From contig NZ_JAFMOY010000130.1 of the NCBI RefSeq assembly GCF_019049625.1, forward strand, positions 124,001 to 188,000: 64,000 nucleotides of DNA, read 5' to 3'. Made by a program: the position numbers and the translations under genes. Under the pieces are notes generated by a model. It did no database searches. It saw only the letters and a program-made list of their open reading frames with translations, and had not been told where the DNA came from. Source of the stretch: Rahnella ecdela. Its GTDB lineage: Bacteria; Pseudomonadota; Gammaproteobacteria; Enterobacterales; Enterobacteriaceae. Shown here in pieces: positions 1 through 9,727 of the stretch; position 1 is the stretch's first letter, and each line of letters begins with the position of its first letter.

Positions 1-1774
<1,774 letters not shown>

Positions 1775-1811
1775 CATCGGCGTTTTCCTCGTGCTTTCTC
1801 TTGCATGGGTT

Positions 1812-3089
1812 TCAGGCGTGATGGCGGTATTTCTCAATCGATGCCTGATGCATTTCGATGGAGAAGCCCGGAGCCTGCGGTGGCATATACGCCGCACCAC
1901 GGATGTCACACGGATGCACAAAATGTTCGTGAAGATGGTCAACGTATTCGATGACGCGGCCTTCGTGCGTTCCGGCGATGCACAGATAATCAATCATCGA
2001 CAGATGCTGAACGTACTCGCATAACCCGACGCCGCCTGCATGCGGACACACTGGCAGATTATATTTGGCGGCCATCAGCATCACGGCCAGCACTTCATTC
2101 ACGCCGCCCATGCGGCAGGCATCAATCTGCACCACGTCAATGGCTTCGCGCATGATGAACTGCTTGAACATGATGCGGTTCTGGCACATTTCACCGGTGG
2201 CGACTTTAACCGGCGCAACGGCCTGGCGGATTTTGCGGTGGCCTTCGATATCGTCCGGGCTGGTCGGTTCTTCGATAAACCACGGTTTGGCAAAGGCGAG
2301 GGCATTCACCCACGGAATGGCGTCGTTGGTTTCCCACACCTGATTGGCGTCGATCATCAGTTTGCGATCCGGCCCGATGACTTCGCGGGCAATGCGTACG
2401 CGGCGGATGTCATCTTCCAGGTCACGCCCGACTTTCAGTTTCAGATAATCAAAACCGGCATCGACCGCTTCCTGACACAAACGGCGCAGTTTATCGTCGG
2501 GATAACCCAGCCAGCCCGCGGACGTCGTGTAACACGGATACCCTTCTGCCAGCAGTTTCTCTGTGCGTTGCGCCTTGTTGTCAGAACGCTGCTGCAATAG
2601 TGTCAGCGCTTCCTGCGGCGTGATGCAGTCAGTGATGTAACGAAAATCGATGCAGCGCACCAGTTCTTCCGGCGACATGTCAGAGACCAGTTTCCACAGC
2701 GGTTTACCGGCGGCTTTGCTCCATAAATCCCACACGGCATTGACTACCGCACCGGTCGCCAGATGGATCGCGCCCTTGTCCGGGCCAATCCAGCGCAGCT
2801 GACTGTCACTGGTGAAATCGCGCCAGAATTTGCCCATATCGGCGGTGATGCCCGCCAGTTCACGTCCGACAATCAGATGTTCCAGCGCTTTAATGGCTGC
2901 ACAGCAGATTTCATTGCCGCGCCCGATAGTGAACGTCAGGCCGTGACCTTTAAGCGCCGGATTGTCAGTTTCGAGGATCACATAGGCGGCGGAATAGTCC
3001 GGATCCGGGTTCATGGCATCCGAGCCGTCCAGCGCCAGCGAGGTGGGGAAGCGCACATCTTCAACACGTAAAGCGGTAATCGTTGTCAT
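1812..3089 (-). CDS. L-fuconate dehydratase (enolase superfamily)
   Basis: A 425-residue enolase-superfamily enzyme. The N-terminal capping domain includes VRFPTSLALDGSDAMNPDPD, strongly reminiscent of the characterised Xanthomonas campestris L-fuconate dehydratase. The barrel carries the base motif KLKVGRD (K217 and K219), metal ligands D247, E273 and E300, D323 in QIDACRMGG, and H350 in CPHAGG. It eliminates water from L-fuconate to give 2-keto-3-deoxy-L-fuconate, needing Mg2+. It sits between the FAH-type hydrolase and the lactonase with gaps of 26 and 37 nt. This is the most diagnostic gene in the operon and the reason the cluster is read as L-fucose and not L-rhamnose. Confidence 0.9.
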   Translation of the reverse strand: MTTITALRVEDVRFPTSLALDGSDAMNPDPDYSAAYVILETDNPALKGHGLTFTIGRGNEICCAAIKALEHLIVGRELAGITADMGKFWRDFTSDSQLRWIGPDKGAIHLATGAVVNAVWDLWSKAAGKPLWKLVSDMSPEELVRCIDFRYITDCITPQEALTLLQQRSDNKAQRTEKLLAEGYPCYTTSAGWLGYPDDKLRRLCQEAVDAGFDYLKLKVGRDLEDDIRRVRIAREVIGPDRKLMIDANQVWETNDAIPWVNALAFAKPWFIEEPTSPDDIEGHRKIRQAVAPVKVATGEMCQNRIMFKQFIMREAIDVVQIDACRMGGVNEVLAVMLMAAKYNLPVCPHAGGVGLCEYVQHLSMIDYLCIAGTHEGRVIEYVDHLHEHFVHPCDIRGAAYMPPQAPGFSIEMHQASIEKYRHHA

Positions 3090-3115
3090 CGCAAAAATCC
3101 TTTAGCTATAAGACG

Positions 3116-3958
3116 TTATGCCTGCACCGTCTTCTGACGTTGCTCACCCAAACCTTCAATCCCGAGACGCATTACCTGTCCGGCCTTCAGATACACTGGC
3201 GGTTTTTGCCCCAGCCCGACGCCCGGCGGGGTGCCGGTGGAAATAATGTCGCCCGGTTGCAGGCTCATGAAACGGCTGAGATAACTGATAATTTCGGGGA
3301 TCTGGAAAATCATGGTGCGCGTATTGCCGTTCTGATATCGCTTGCCGTCCACTTCCAGCCACAGATTCAGCTGATGCGGATCGTGAATTTCATCCGCCGT
3401 CACCAGCCACGGGCCGGTCGGGCCAAAGGTGTCGCAGCCTTTGCCTTTGTCCCAGGTGCCGCCGCGTTCGATCTGGAATTCGCGCTCGGACACATCGTTA
3501 ATCACGCAGTAACCGGCGACGTGCGACAGGGCATCCGCTTCGCTGATGTAACGCCCGCCGGTGCCGATCACCACGCCGAGTTCCACTTCCCAGTCGGTTT
3601 TGACTGAATCGCGCGGGATTTCCACGTCGTCATTCGGTCCGACAATCGCACTGGTCCATTTGCTGAAAATCACCGGTTCTTTGGGGATTTCCGCGCCAGT
3701 TTCCGCAGCGTGATCGGCGTAATTCAGACCGATACAGATGAATTTGCCGACTTTGCCGACACAGGCACCGAGTCGCGGTTCACCGCTGACCAGCGGCAGG
3801 CTTTGCGGATCGAGCTGGCGCAATTTATCCAGCGTTTCCGGCTGTAAAAATTCGCCGCTGATGTCAGCGACATGCGCACTGAGGTCGCGCAATTTGCCGG
3901 TGCTGTCGAGCAGGCCGGGAAGCTCAGAGCCTGCATTGCCGTAACGGAGTAATTTCAT
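3116..3958 (-). CDS. FAH family hydrolase, probable 2,4-diketo-3-deoxy-L-fuconate hydrolase
   Basis: A 280-residue fumarylacetoacetate-hydrolase family protein. A short N-terminal domain is followed from about residue 75 by the catalytic fold, with FICIGLNYADHAAE, the metal-binding acidic pair in DWEVELGVVIG, and the late GDIISTGTPPGVG. In the L-fucose pathway such an enzyme cleaves 2,4-diketo-3-deoxy-L-fuconate to pyruvate and L-lactate. The gene lies between the keto-deoxy-sugar dehydrogenase (52 nt upstream) and fuconate dehydratase (26 nt downstream). Related enzymes act in L-rhamnose and aromatic pathways, so the substrate is inferred from neighbours. Confidence 0.85.
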   Translation of the reverse strand: MKLLRYGNAGSELPGLLDSTGKLRDLSAHVADISGEFLQPETLDKLRQLDPQSLPLVSGEPRLGACVGKVGKFICIGLNYADHAAETGAEIPKEPVIFSKWTSAIVGPNDDVEIPRDSVKTDWEVELGVVIGTGGRYISEADALSHVAGYCVINDVSEREFQIERGGTWDKGKGCDTFGPTGPWLVTADEIHDPHQLNLWLEVDGKRYQNGNTRTMIFQIPEIISYLSRFMSLQPGDIISTGTPPGVGLGQKPPVYLKAGQVMRLGIEGLGEQRQKTVQA

Positions 3959-4010
3959 GGTCAGTGTCCTTCTGTGAAAGTCAGAGGTTTAGAAGTCAGA
4001 ATGTTAAAAT

Positions 4011-4751
4011 TCAGTTGCTCCAGCCACCGTCAATAATTTGCACGGTGCCGGTGGTGTAAGAGCTGGCGTCGGAGGCCAGATACAGCGCCAGTTGCGCGAT
4101 TTCTTCGGTTTTGCCGATGCGCCCGATGGGCTGGCGGGAAACAAACGCCGCATACACTTCTTCTTCGCTGCGTCCTTCGGCCTGCGCCTGAGCGGCAATG
4201 CGCTGGCGCAGGGAAGGAGATTCCACCGTGCCCGGACAAATCGCGTTGCAGCGAATGCCGCGGGTCACGTAATCCGCCGCGACCGAGCGTGTCAGGCCGA
4301 TAACGGCGGCCTTTGAGGCGCTGTAAGCAAAGCGGTTCGGTACGCCTTTGATGCTAGAGGCGACCGAAGACATATTGATAATCGAGCCACGGTTGTTACC
4401 GAGCATGGCGGGCAAAAAGGCGCGGATCATGTGGAACATCGCCGTCACGTTGAGATCGAGCGCAAACTGCCATTCGCGTTCGGTACAAGACAGGATGTCG
4501 CCGCTGTGGACCACGCCCGCGCAGTTGAACAGCACATCGAGCGCACCGATTTCTTCCGCCAGCGCGGCAATCGCCTGCGGGTCGGTCACATCGAGCAGGC
4601 GCGGGGTGATCCCCGGAATATCGTGCAGTGCATCGATGTTGATATCGGTGGCAATCACTTCTGCGCCTTCGCGGGCAAACAGCGTTGCGGTGTTAAAACC
4701 GATGCCCTGTCCGGCTGCGGTGATCAGAACTTTTTTCCCTGCCAGGTTCAT
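4011..4751 (-). CDS. SDR family oxidoreductase, probable 2-keto-3-deoxy-L-fuconate dehydrogenase
   Basis: A 246-residue SDR and the first gene of the minus-strand operon. The cofactor motif is TAAGQGIG near residue 12, followed by TDIN, where the Asp after the second strand suggests NAD preference. The catalytic Ser is in NMSSVASS and the Tyr/Lys in YSASKAAV. The C terminus has TTGTVQIIDGGWSN. Proteins of this type next to fuconate dehydratase oxidise 2-keto-3-deoxy-L-fuconate at C4. Being promoter-proximal, its upstream region (4752-4974) is shared with the divergent GntR regulator. Confidence 0.8.
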   Translation of the reverse strand: MNLAGKKVLITAAGQGIGFNTATLFAREGAEVIATDINIDALHDIPGITPRLLDVTDPQAIAALAEEIGALDVLFNCAGVVHSGDILSCTEREWQFALDLNVTAMFHMIRAFLPAMLGNNRGSIINMSSVASSIKGVPNRFAYSASKAAVIGLTRSVAADYVTRGIRCNAICPGTVESPSLRQRIAAQAQAEGRSEEEVYAAFVSRQPIGRIGKTEEIAQLALYLASDASSYTTGTVQIIDGGWSN

Positions 4752-4787
4752 AACAATTCCCCGTAAATAATCATTTTAAAGGCCTAA

Positions 4788-4798
4788 TGGTCAGGCCA
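4788..4798. promoter_or_regulatory. Candidate FadR/GntR-type operator for the fucose operon
   Basis: TGGTCAGGCCA lies inside the inverted repeat AATGG-TCAGG-CCATT (4786-4800), 37 bp upstream of the first operon gene. It differs at one base from a TGGTCNGACCA palindrome typical of FCD-class GntR proteins. The likely binder is the divergent regulator starting at 4975. This is inferred from pattern and position only. Confidence 0.4.
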
Positions 4799-4974
4799 TT
4801 GGAGGTGAAAAAAACGCGTGATAAGCAGTGCTTTTTGCTAAGATGTTCGGCAAGCTTCTACTTAAAACGCTATTTCGTTTAACCAACTTTTTACATGCAT
4901 AAAACAAATCAGCAAGATTTTTGTCCGGAAAATGCTAGCTGAATCACTTAATGAGAATTGACCTCAGGTGTCCG

Positions 4975-5736
4975 ATGCCGATAAAAAAATTAGAAAATCC
5001 CAGGATTTACAGGCAGATAGCTGACCAGCTAAAAACGTTAATTGATAACAAAGAATTTCCGCCCGGCAGCCGTCTTCCCGCCGAGCGTGAACTGGCCAGT
5101 CAGTTGCAGGTCAGCCGGGCGTCAGTGCGGGAGGCGCTGATTGCGCTGGAAGTGATCGGATTGGTGGATGTACGGGTCGGAAACGGCGTGATTGTGCGTC
5201 AGCAACCGTCGAAGCCTGCCGCGCCTTCGCAGGAACCGGTGATGTCGCAGGCCGGGCGCAATCAGTGGGCGGACGTGGATGATGAGCTGAATATCGAGCT
5301 GGATTTCACCGCAGAATTGCCACCATTTTCACTGTTACAAACCCGACGTCTGATAGAGCCTGAAACCGCTGCGATGGCGGCAAGAAATGCGACAGACGAA
5401 GAACTTGCGGCGATCAGAGCAGCCTATGAGCAGAACTGTCGCGATAACCGCAACGGTTCCGCGACGCATCCCGGCGACCGGTTATTTCATATCCGTATCG
5501 CTCAGGCCAGCGGAAATCCGGCGTATGCGTTTATCATCGCGCACCTGCTCGGTCACCGTTACGGCACCATGTTCCGCAGTCTGCAACTCCACTACACCCC
5601 GCAGGATATGCCGCACCGCTCGGAGATTGAGCATCTGGAGATCCTTACAGCGCTGGAAGCAAGGGACAGTCGTGCAGCGAAGAAAGCGATGAAAGATCAT
5701 CTGGATGCGGTGATAAAGATTTTTGGAAGAGAGTAA
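4975..5736 (+). CDS. FadR-subfamily GntR transcriptional regulator of the fucose operon
   Basis: A 253-residue regulator. Residues about 10-75 form the winged helix-turn-helix (PGSRLPAERELASQLQVSRASVREALIALEVIG contains the GntR core), and the C-terminal half is an FCD ligand-binding domain (LLQTRRLIEPETAAMAARN, later FHIRIAQASGN and HRSEIEHLEILTALEARD). An in-frame ATG exists at 4951, but it has no ribosome site; the ATG at 4975 follows CAGGTG at a good distance. It diverges from the L-fucose catabolic operon across 223 bp and most likely represses it until an acidic pathway intermediate binds. Which intermediate cannot be read from sequence. Confidence 0.85.
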   Translation: MPIKKLENPRIYRQIADQLKTLIDNKEFPPGSRLPAERELASQLQVSRASVREALIALEVIGLVDVRVGNGVIVRQQPSKPAAPSQEPVMSQAGRNQWADVDDELNIELDFTAELPPFSLLQTRRLIEPETAAMAARNATDEELAAIRAAYEQNCRDNRNGSATHPGDRLFHIRIAQASGNPAYAFIIAHLLGHRYGTMFRSLQLHYTPQDMPHRSEIEHLEILTALEARDSRAAKKAMKDHLDAVIKIFGRE

Positions 5737-5820
5737 TCATTCCAATGAGAAGGGAATATCAGGGTGTATTTTCACTGTAAATCTCTGGCATGAGTATAGT
5801 TTAACCATCTGATTTTTCAT

Positions 5821-5933
5821 TAATACCCCACCCCAGCCCTCCCTTCGCAGGGGAGGGAGTTGATCGAGCCGGTTTTGCGGGATGTTTATTCTGCTCCTCC
5901 CACTGCGAAGGGGGAGGCCGGGAGGGGGTATTA
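5821..5933. repeat. Long interspersed inverted repeat between convergent genes
   Basis: Two C/G-rich arms of about 40 bp (5821-5859 and 5894-5933) are imperfect reverse complements. The left arm begins TAATACCCCACCCCAGCCCT and the right arm ends GGAGGGGGTATTA. The spacer is about 34 bp. It lies between the convergent GntR regulator and the peptidase gene and could fold into a strong hairpin at both 3' ends. The form resembles the palindromic intergenic repeats found in multiple copies in several gammaproteobacteria. Confidence 0.65.
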
Positions 5934-5968
5934 AGGACGAAACAGGTTTCAACTTATCTTTCAACTTA

Positions 5969-6859
5969 CTAAATCTTATCCATAAAATCCCCCACGCATT
6001 TCATACACGCCCCGCGTTCTTCCACATGCGGCATGTGGCTTGAGTTCTCGAAAATCACCCATTCGGCTTCTTTGATGTGATCCGCAAACGGCTGCACCAC
6101 TTCCGGGGCGGCTTCGTCGTAGCGACCAGATATCAGCAACGCCGGCACGTTGATGGCGGGAAGACGGTCAATCACCGTCCAGTTTTTCATGCTGCCGATA
6201 ACGTGGAATTCGGTCGGGCCGTTCATGGCGAGATACACGGTCGGATCGTCGTCCATTGCGGCAAACGTGCGTTTCACGTCGTCCGGCCACGGGTCGAGGC
6301 GGCAGACGTGGCGGGCATAAAATACCTGCGACGCGGCTTTGTATTCCACACTGTCGAGGGTTCCGGCGGCTTCATGCGTGAGTAAGGTTTCCTGAACGTC
6401 CGGGGGCAGTTTGCTGCGCAGTCTGGCGGCGGCTTGCAGCCAGAGTTCCATAGACGCAGGCGAGTTGGCGATGATCAGTGCTTTCAGACCGGCAGGCTGC
6501 ATTACCGCGTGTTCGGCACCGAGCATACCGCCCCAGGACTGACCGAGCAGGGCGTAATCATTCTGGATACCCAGATGGCGCAGCAGATTATCAAGCTCCG
6601 CCAGAAAGAAAGACGGCTGCCAGAAATCCGCCGGCTTATCCGGCAGATGCGTCGAACGGCCATTACCAATCTGATCGTAATGGATCACCGCGCGTCCTGT
6701 TTCGGCGATATCGCGGAAGGCATCGACGTAATCATGTGTGCAGCCCGGACCCCCGTGCGCAATCACCAGCGGCGTTTTGCCGTTGTGTAAATCGCCACAG
6801 ATGCGGTACCAGGTCTGGTATTCCTGAAACGGCGCATAGCCTTCAGTGATGTTGTACAT
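5969..6859 (-). CDS. pip: Proline iminopeptidase-type alpha/beta hydrolase (peptidase S33)
   Basis: A 296-residue alpha/beta hydrolase. The oxyanion motif HGGPG (near residue 35) and the nucleophile elbow GQSWGG (near residue 107) are the signatures of proline iminopeptidases. The Asp of the triad is in [10 protein letters not shown] and the His in SSHMPHVEE. It releases N-terminal proline or related residues from small peptides or amino-acid amides. It follows the LuxR solo gene by 89 bp on the same strand. This neighbour pair is the hallmark of the plant-responsive LuxR solo group, in which the pip promoter is the regulated target. A possible regulator site is at 6918-6937. The substrate could be an amide and not a true prolyl peptide. 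Confidence 0.85.
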   Translation of the reverse strand: MYNITEGYAPFQEYQTWYRICGDLHNGKTPLVIAHGGPGCTHDYVDAFRDIAETGRAVIHYDQIGNGRSTHLPDKPADFWQPSFFLAELDNLLRHLGIQNDYALLGQSWGGMLGAEHAVMQPAGLKALIIANSPASMELWLQAAARLRSKLPPDVQETLLTHEAAGTLDSVEYKAASQVFYARHVCRLDPWPDDVKRTFAAMDDDPTVYLAMNGPTEFHVIGSMKNWTVIDRLPAINVPALLISGRYDEAAPEVVQPFADHIKEAEWVIFENSSHMPHVEERGACMKCVGDFMDKI

Positions 6860-6917
6860 TTCGTTTCCCCTGCCGGTGAATAATCATCACAGGGTAAACA
6901 TCAGGGCGGCGCTGAAC

Positions 6918-6937
6918 AGCTAGTAAAAAAGATAGGA
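6918..6937. promoter_or_regulatory. Candidate LuxR-solo binding element upstream of pip
   Basis: AGCTAGTAAAAAAGATAGGA, read on the minus strand as TCCTATCTTTTTTACTAGCT, lies 59-78 bp upstream of the pip start. It shares CCTA-N4-TTTT-N-CTA-N-CT with the element at 7825-7844 before the ABC transporter. Both are 20 bp long and imperfectly palindromic, as lux boxes are. Assignment is by inference. Confidence 0.4.
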
Positions 6938-6948
6938 AATCGCGCGGA

Positions 6949-7704
6949 TCAGCTGTCGAGTAAACGGTAATGCATTGCCCGAACCACTGCCTGCACGCGG
7001 TTGCTGGCGCCCAGTTTTCGTACCGCCGTATTCAGATGCAGGGTGACCGTGGCTATTGAGCGGTTCAGCTTGCGGGCGATTTCTTTAGCGGTTAATCCCT
7101 CCGCCGCCCAGCTCAGACATTCGCGCTCGCGCTTGCTCAGTCGCACGTGCTGGCAGATCAGAACGCTGCTGTCGAACAGCGGGAAAACGCACTCCTGAAA
7201 GGTCAGCGCCAGCAGGCTCAGTTCGGCCAGCACGTCATGAATATCCAGCTCATGCCCGGCACCAGTGTGGATGCCGGTGACCGTCACAAACCCACCGTTC
7301 GGCAAATGCAAAGGCACCGTCGCGCCGCACGGCATATTGTTATCGCACATGTAATGGGTAACCGGTTTATTCAGATCACTCAGGCGGTTTTGCAGCGAAG
7401 TATTATCCGGGCGCTGATAGGACCAGACAAACGGCGCGCAGCTTTCCAGCGCGTAATGTTGTACCGGATCCACCTGATAATAACCGCTCTCCAGCCACAG
7501 CCGCTGCATGTCGCCGGGCACATTGCCCATGCGCAGCAGGGACGGCGTAATCAGTTCGCCTTCAAGCGATCGCGGCACCGGCGTGTAATCGTAAATCAGG
7601 GCATCAAACCCCAGGCGCGAGGTCTGGGCGAAAAGCTGGTCGAAAGCACCGTCAACGGTGGTTTCCCGCAAAGACACTGCACTCTCCTGCACCGCGAGCT
7701 TCAT
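6949..7704 (-). CDS. LuxR-family solo regulator, plant-responsive OryR/XccR/PipR type
   Basis: A 251-residue protein with an N-terminal autoinducer-binding domain and a C-terminal LuxR helix-turn-helix (LSKRERECLSWAAEGLTAKEIA, then IATVTLHLNTAVRKL). In the ligand pocket segment GDMQRLWLESGYYQVDPV the spacing to the invariant Asp-Pro places Met at the TraR W57 position and Trp at Y61. This double change marks LuxR solos of plant-associated bacteria, which respond to plant compounds instead of acyl-homoserine lactones. The Trp85 equivalent (FVW) is kept. No luxI homologue is nearby. The start at 7704 is chosen because AGGAG precedes it by 8 nt; an upstream ATG at 7755 has a weaker site. It lies between pip and a divergent peptide ABC transporter. 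Confidence 0.88.
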   Translation of the reverse strand: MKLAVQESAVSLRETTVDGAFDQLFAQTSRLGFDALIYDYTPVPRSLEGELITPSLLRMGNVPGDMQRLWLESGYYQVDPVQHYALESCAPFVWSYQRPDNTSLQNRLSDLNKPVTHYMCDNNMPCGATVPLHLPNGGFVTVTGIHTGAGHELDIHDVLAELSLLALTFQECVFPLFDSSVLICQHVRLSKRERECLSWAAEGLTAKEIARKLNRSIATVTLHLNTAVRKLGASNRVQAVVRAMHYRLLDS

Positions 7705-7824
7705 GAATTTATCTCCTGATGACTTCTTTCCGGCCACGAACAGCTGATCGGGCATCGTTTTTGCTGCACCTAATTTGTTAATGAAAGGTTATGCAATCGC
7801 AGTGCCAATCCGATACGAGGGCAA

Positions 7825-7844
7825 ACCTAGTAATTTTGCTAACT
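7825..7844. promoter_or_regulatory. Candidate LuxR-solo binding element upstream of the ABC transporter
   Basis: ACCTAGTAATTTTGCTAACT is a 20-bp imperfect palindrome 88 bp before the first transporter gene and about 120 bp before the divergent luxR start. It matches the pip element in 13 of 19 aligned positions, and the four half-sites together suggest A-(G/C)-C-T-A-G-T. Binding by the LuxR solo is an inference. Confidence 0.4.
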
Positions 7845-7931
7845 ACCGGCGGGGATTTCCTAAGGCTAACGTAAAGCCACAGGGGAAAAGACTCTCGCTC
7901 TGCACCAGAAACAACCATTAAGAGGATTGTC

Positions 7932-8870
7932 ATGCACCGTTACCGATTTCTGTTCTGGCGACCACTGCAATTGCTGCCGGTTTTGCTGGGGATCAGCATT
8001 CTGACGTTTGTCATGGTGCGAGCTATTCCCGGCGATCCGGCGCGTATCCTGCTCGGCGTCCACAGTTCACCGGAGGCCATCGCCCGTATCCGCGTGCAGT
8101 ACGGTCTGGATCTGCCGGTCTGGCAGCAATATCTCTATTTTTTAAGCAATCTCTTTCACGGTGAAATGGGTAAGTCGCTGATTTATCGCGTCGATACGCT
8201 GAAGCTGATTATGACGCGCATCGAACCGACGCTGTTTCTGGTGCTGGGCAGCGTGCTGCTGGCGATGCTCTTTACCGTGCCGCTGGCGGCCTGTGCGGCG
8301 CGGCATCGCGGGCGGCTGGCGGATCAGGTGATCCGTTTACTGTCCACCATCGGTCTCGGATTACCGGCGTTCTGGCTGGCGATCATGATGATTTTGCTGT
8401 TCAGCCTGTCCCTCGGCTGGTTCCCGGTATCGGGGTATGGCAGCGATTTTGGCGAGCGGGTTCATCATCTGTTTTTGCCGTGCCTGACCGTTGCACTGGC
8501 GCTGTCGGCGGTGCTGACCCGCAACCTGCGCGCCAGTCTGCTGATGGAATTGCAGAATGATTACGTCACCGCCGCCCGTGCGCGGGGGCAGAACGAAAAC
8601 CGTATTTTCTGGCGTCACGTGATGCCCAATTCCCTTGTGCCGACCGTCAATCTGCTGGCCGTTAACATCGGCTGGCTGATTGGCAGCACGGTGGTGATTG
8701 AAAGCGTCTTTGCCATCCCCGGTATGGGGCAGTTGCTGGTGAAAGCCATCATCAGCCGCGATTACATGGTGGTGCAGGGCGTGGTGCTGGTGTTCGCGCT
8801 GGCGACGGTGGCAGTGAATCTGGTGGCTGACTTACTGACCGTGGCGTTGGATCCGAGGGTGAAGCTATGA
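7932..8870 (+). CDS. Peptide-type ABC transporter permease (DppB family)
   Basis: A 312-residue inner-membrane permease. An N-terminal membrane helix (LQLLPVLLGISILTFVMVRA) is followed by a periplasmic stretch and five further predicted helices. The inner-membrane coupling motif is in YVTAARARGQNENRIFWRHVMPNS, the EAA loop that contacts the ATPases. AGAGGATTGTC precedes the ATG. It is the first gene of a five-gene dipeptide/oligopeptide-type transporter operon and overlaps the next gene by 4 nt. The operon diverges from the LuxR solo. In the PipR system a transporter of this class is needed for the response to the plant-derived signal. Confidence 0.88.
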   Translation: MHRYRFLFWRPLQLLPVLLGISILTFVMVRAIPGDPARILLGVHSSPEAIARIRVQYGLDLPVWQQYLYFLSNLFHGEMGKSLIYRVDTLKLIMTRIEPTLFLVLGSVLLAMLFTVPLAACAARHRGRLADQVIRLLSTIGLGLPAFWLAIMMILLFSLSLGWFPVSGYGSDFGERVHHLFLPCLTVALALSAVLTRNLRASLLMELQNDYVTAARARGQNENRIFWRHVMPNSLVPTVNLLAVNIGWLIGSTVVIESVFAIPGMGQLLVKAIISRDYMVVQGVVLVFALATVAVNLVADLLTVALDPRVKL

Positions 8871-9727
8871 GCATGACTGAGAAGATAGCCACGAAGCGGA
8901 TGGGTCAATTTCACCTGCGCGGGTTGCCGCGTCATCAGGCGCTGCGAGTGGGAATAATAATGCTGAGCGTGTGGGTGTTGATTGCGTTGCTCAGCCCGTG
9001 GATCGCGCCGTTTGACCCGGTAGCGCAGGATGCTTCGGTGACACTGTCACCACCGACTTTTGCCCATCCGTTTGGTACCGATAATTTTGGTCGTGACATT
9101 CTTTCCCGCGTGATGTGGGGCGCACGGATTGATCTGCAAATCTGCCTGATTGGCGTCATTTTCCCGTTTACCTTCGGCACGCTGATTGGCGCGTTCTCCG
9201 GCTATCTTGGCGGCGCAGTGGACACCTTTCTCATGCGGGTGATCGACGTGGTTCTGGCGTTTCCGTTTCTGGTGCTGATGCTGTCGATTATCGCCATTCT
9301 CGGGCCGGGGCTTGGCAGTTTTTACATCGCGATGGCGATGGTCGGCTGGGTGTCGTATGCCCGTCTGGTGCGCTCGCAGGTGCTGACGCTCAAACACCGC
9401 GATTTCATTCTGGCGGCGCGCAGCCTCGGTTACAGCCATCCGCGCATCTTACTTTTACATCTGCTGCCCAACGCGCTGACCAGTTCGCTGGTGTTTTCAA
9501 TGTCTGACTGCGTGCTGGTGTTGCTCAGTGGCGCGTCGGTGAGTTACCTCGGTCTGGGTGTCCAGCCGCCGGTGGCGGAATGGGGCGTGATGGTCGCCGA
9601 AGGGCAAAGCTTTATTACTACGGCGTGGTGGATCACCACCTTCCCCGGTTTAGCGATCGTGGTGCTGGCGATGAGTTTCAGCCTGCTGGCGGACGGACTG
9701 GGCGACAAACTGGGAGAACGGCCATGA
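8867..9727 (+). CDS. Peptide-type ABC transporter permease (DppC family)
   Basis: A 286-residue permease. An N-terminal helix (VGIIMLSVWVLIALLSPWIAP) is followed by the family-typical HPFGTDNFGRDILSRVMWG, then helices that form the pore with the DppB-like partner. The EAA coupling loop is HRDFILAARSLGYSHPRILLLHLLPN. It overlaps the preceding gene by ATGA and the following ATPase gene by ATGA, indicating coupled translation. Substrate is presumably a short peptide or amino-acid conjugate, given the linked iminopeptidase. Confidence 0.88.
   Translation: MSMTEKIATKRMGQFHLRGLPRHQALRVGIIMLSVWVLIALLSPWIAPFDPVAQDASVTLSPPTFAHPFGTDNFGRDILSRVMWGARIDLQICLIGVIFPFTFGTLIGAFSGYLGGAVDTFLMRVIDVVLAFPFLVLMLSIIAILGPGLGSFYIAMAMVGWVSYARLVRSQVLTLKHRDFILAARSLGYSHPRILLLHLLPNALTSSLVFSMSDCVLVLLSGASVSYLGLGVQPPVAEWGVMVAEGQSFITTAWWITTFPGLAIVVLAMSFSLLADGLGDKLGERP

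Noticed and set aside
1775-1993. N-terminal extension of the lactonase reading frame
   Set aside because: The residues overlap the end of the dehydratase gene and do not fit the family; a good ribosome site precedes the later ATG.
6868-6890. CRP-like site before pip (TGTGA...TCAC)
   Set aside because: The half-sites are seven bases apart instead of six, and the right half is incomplete.
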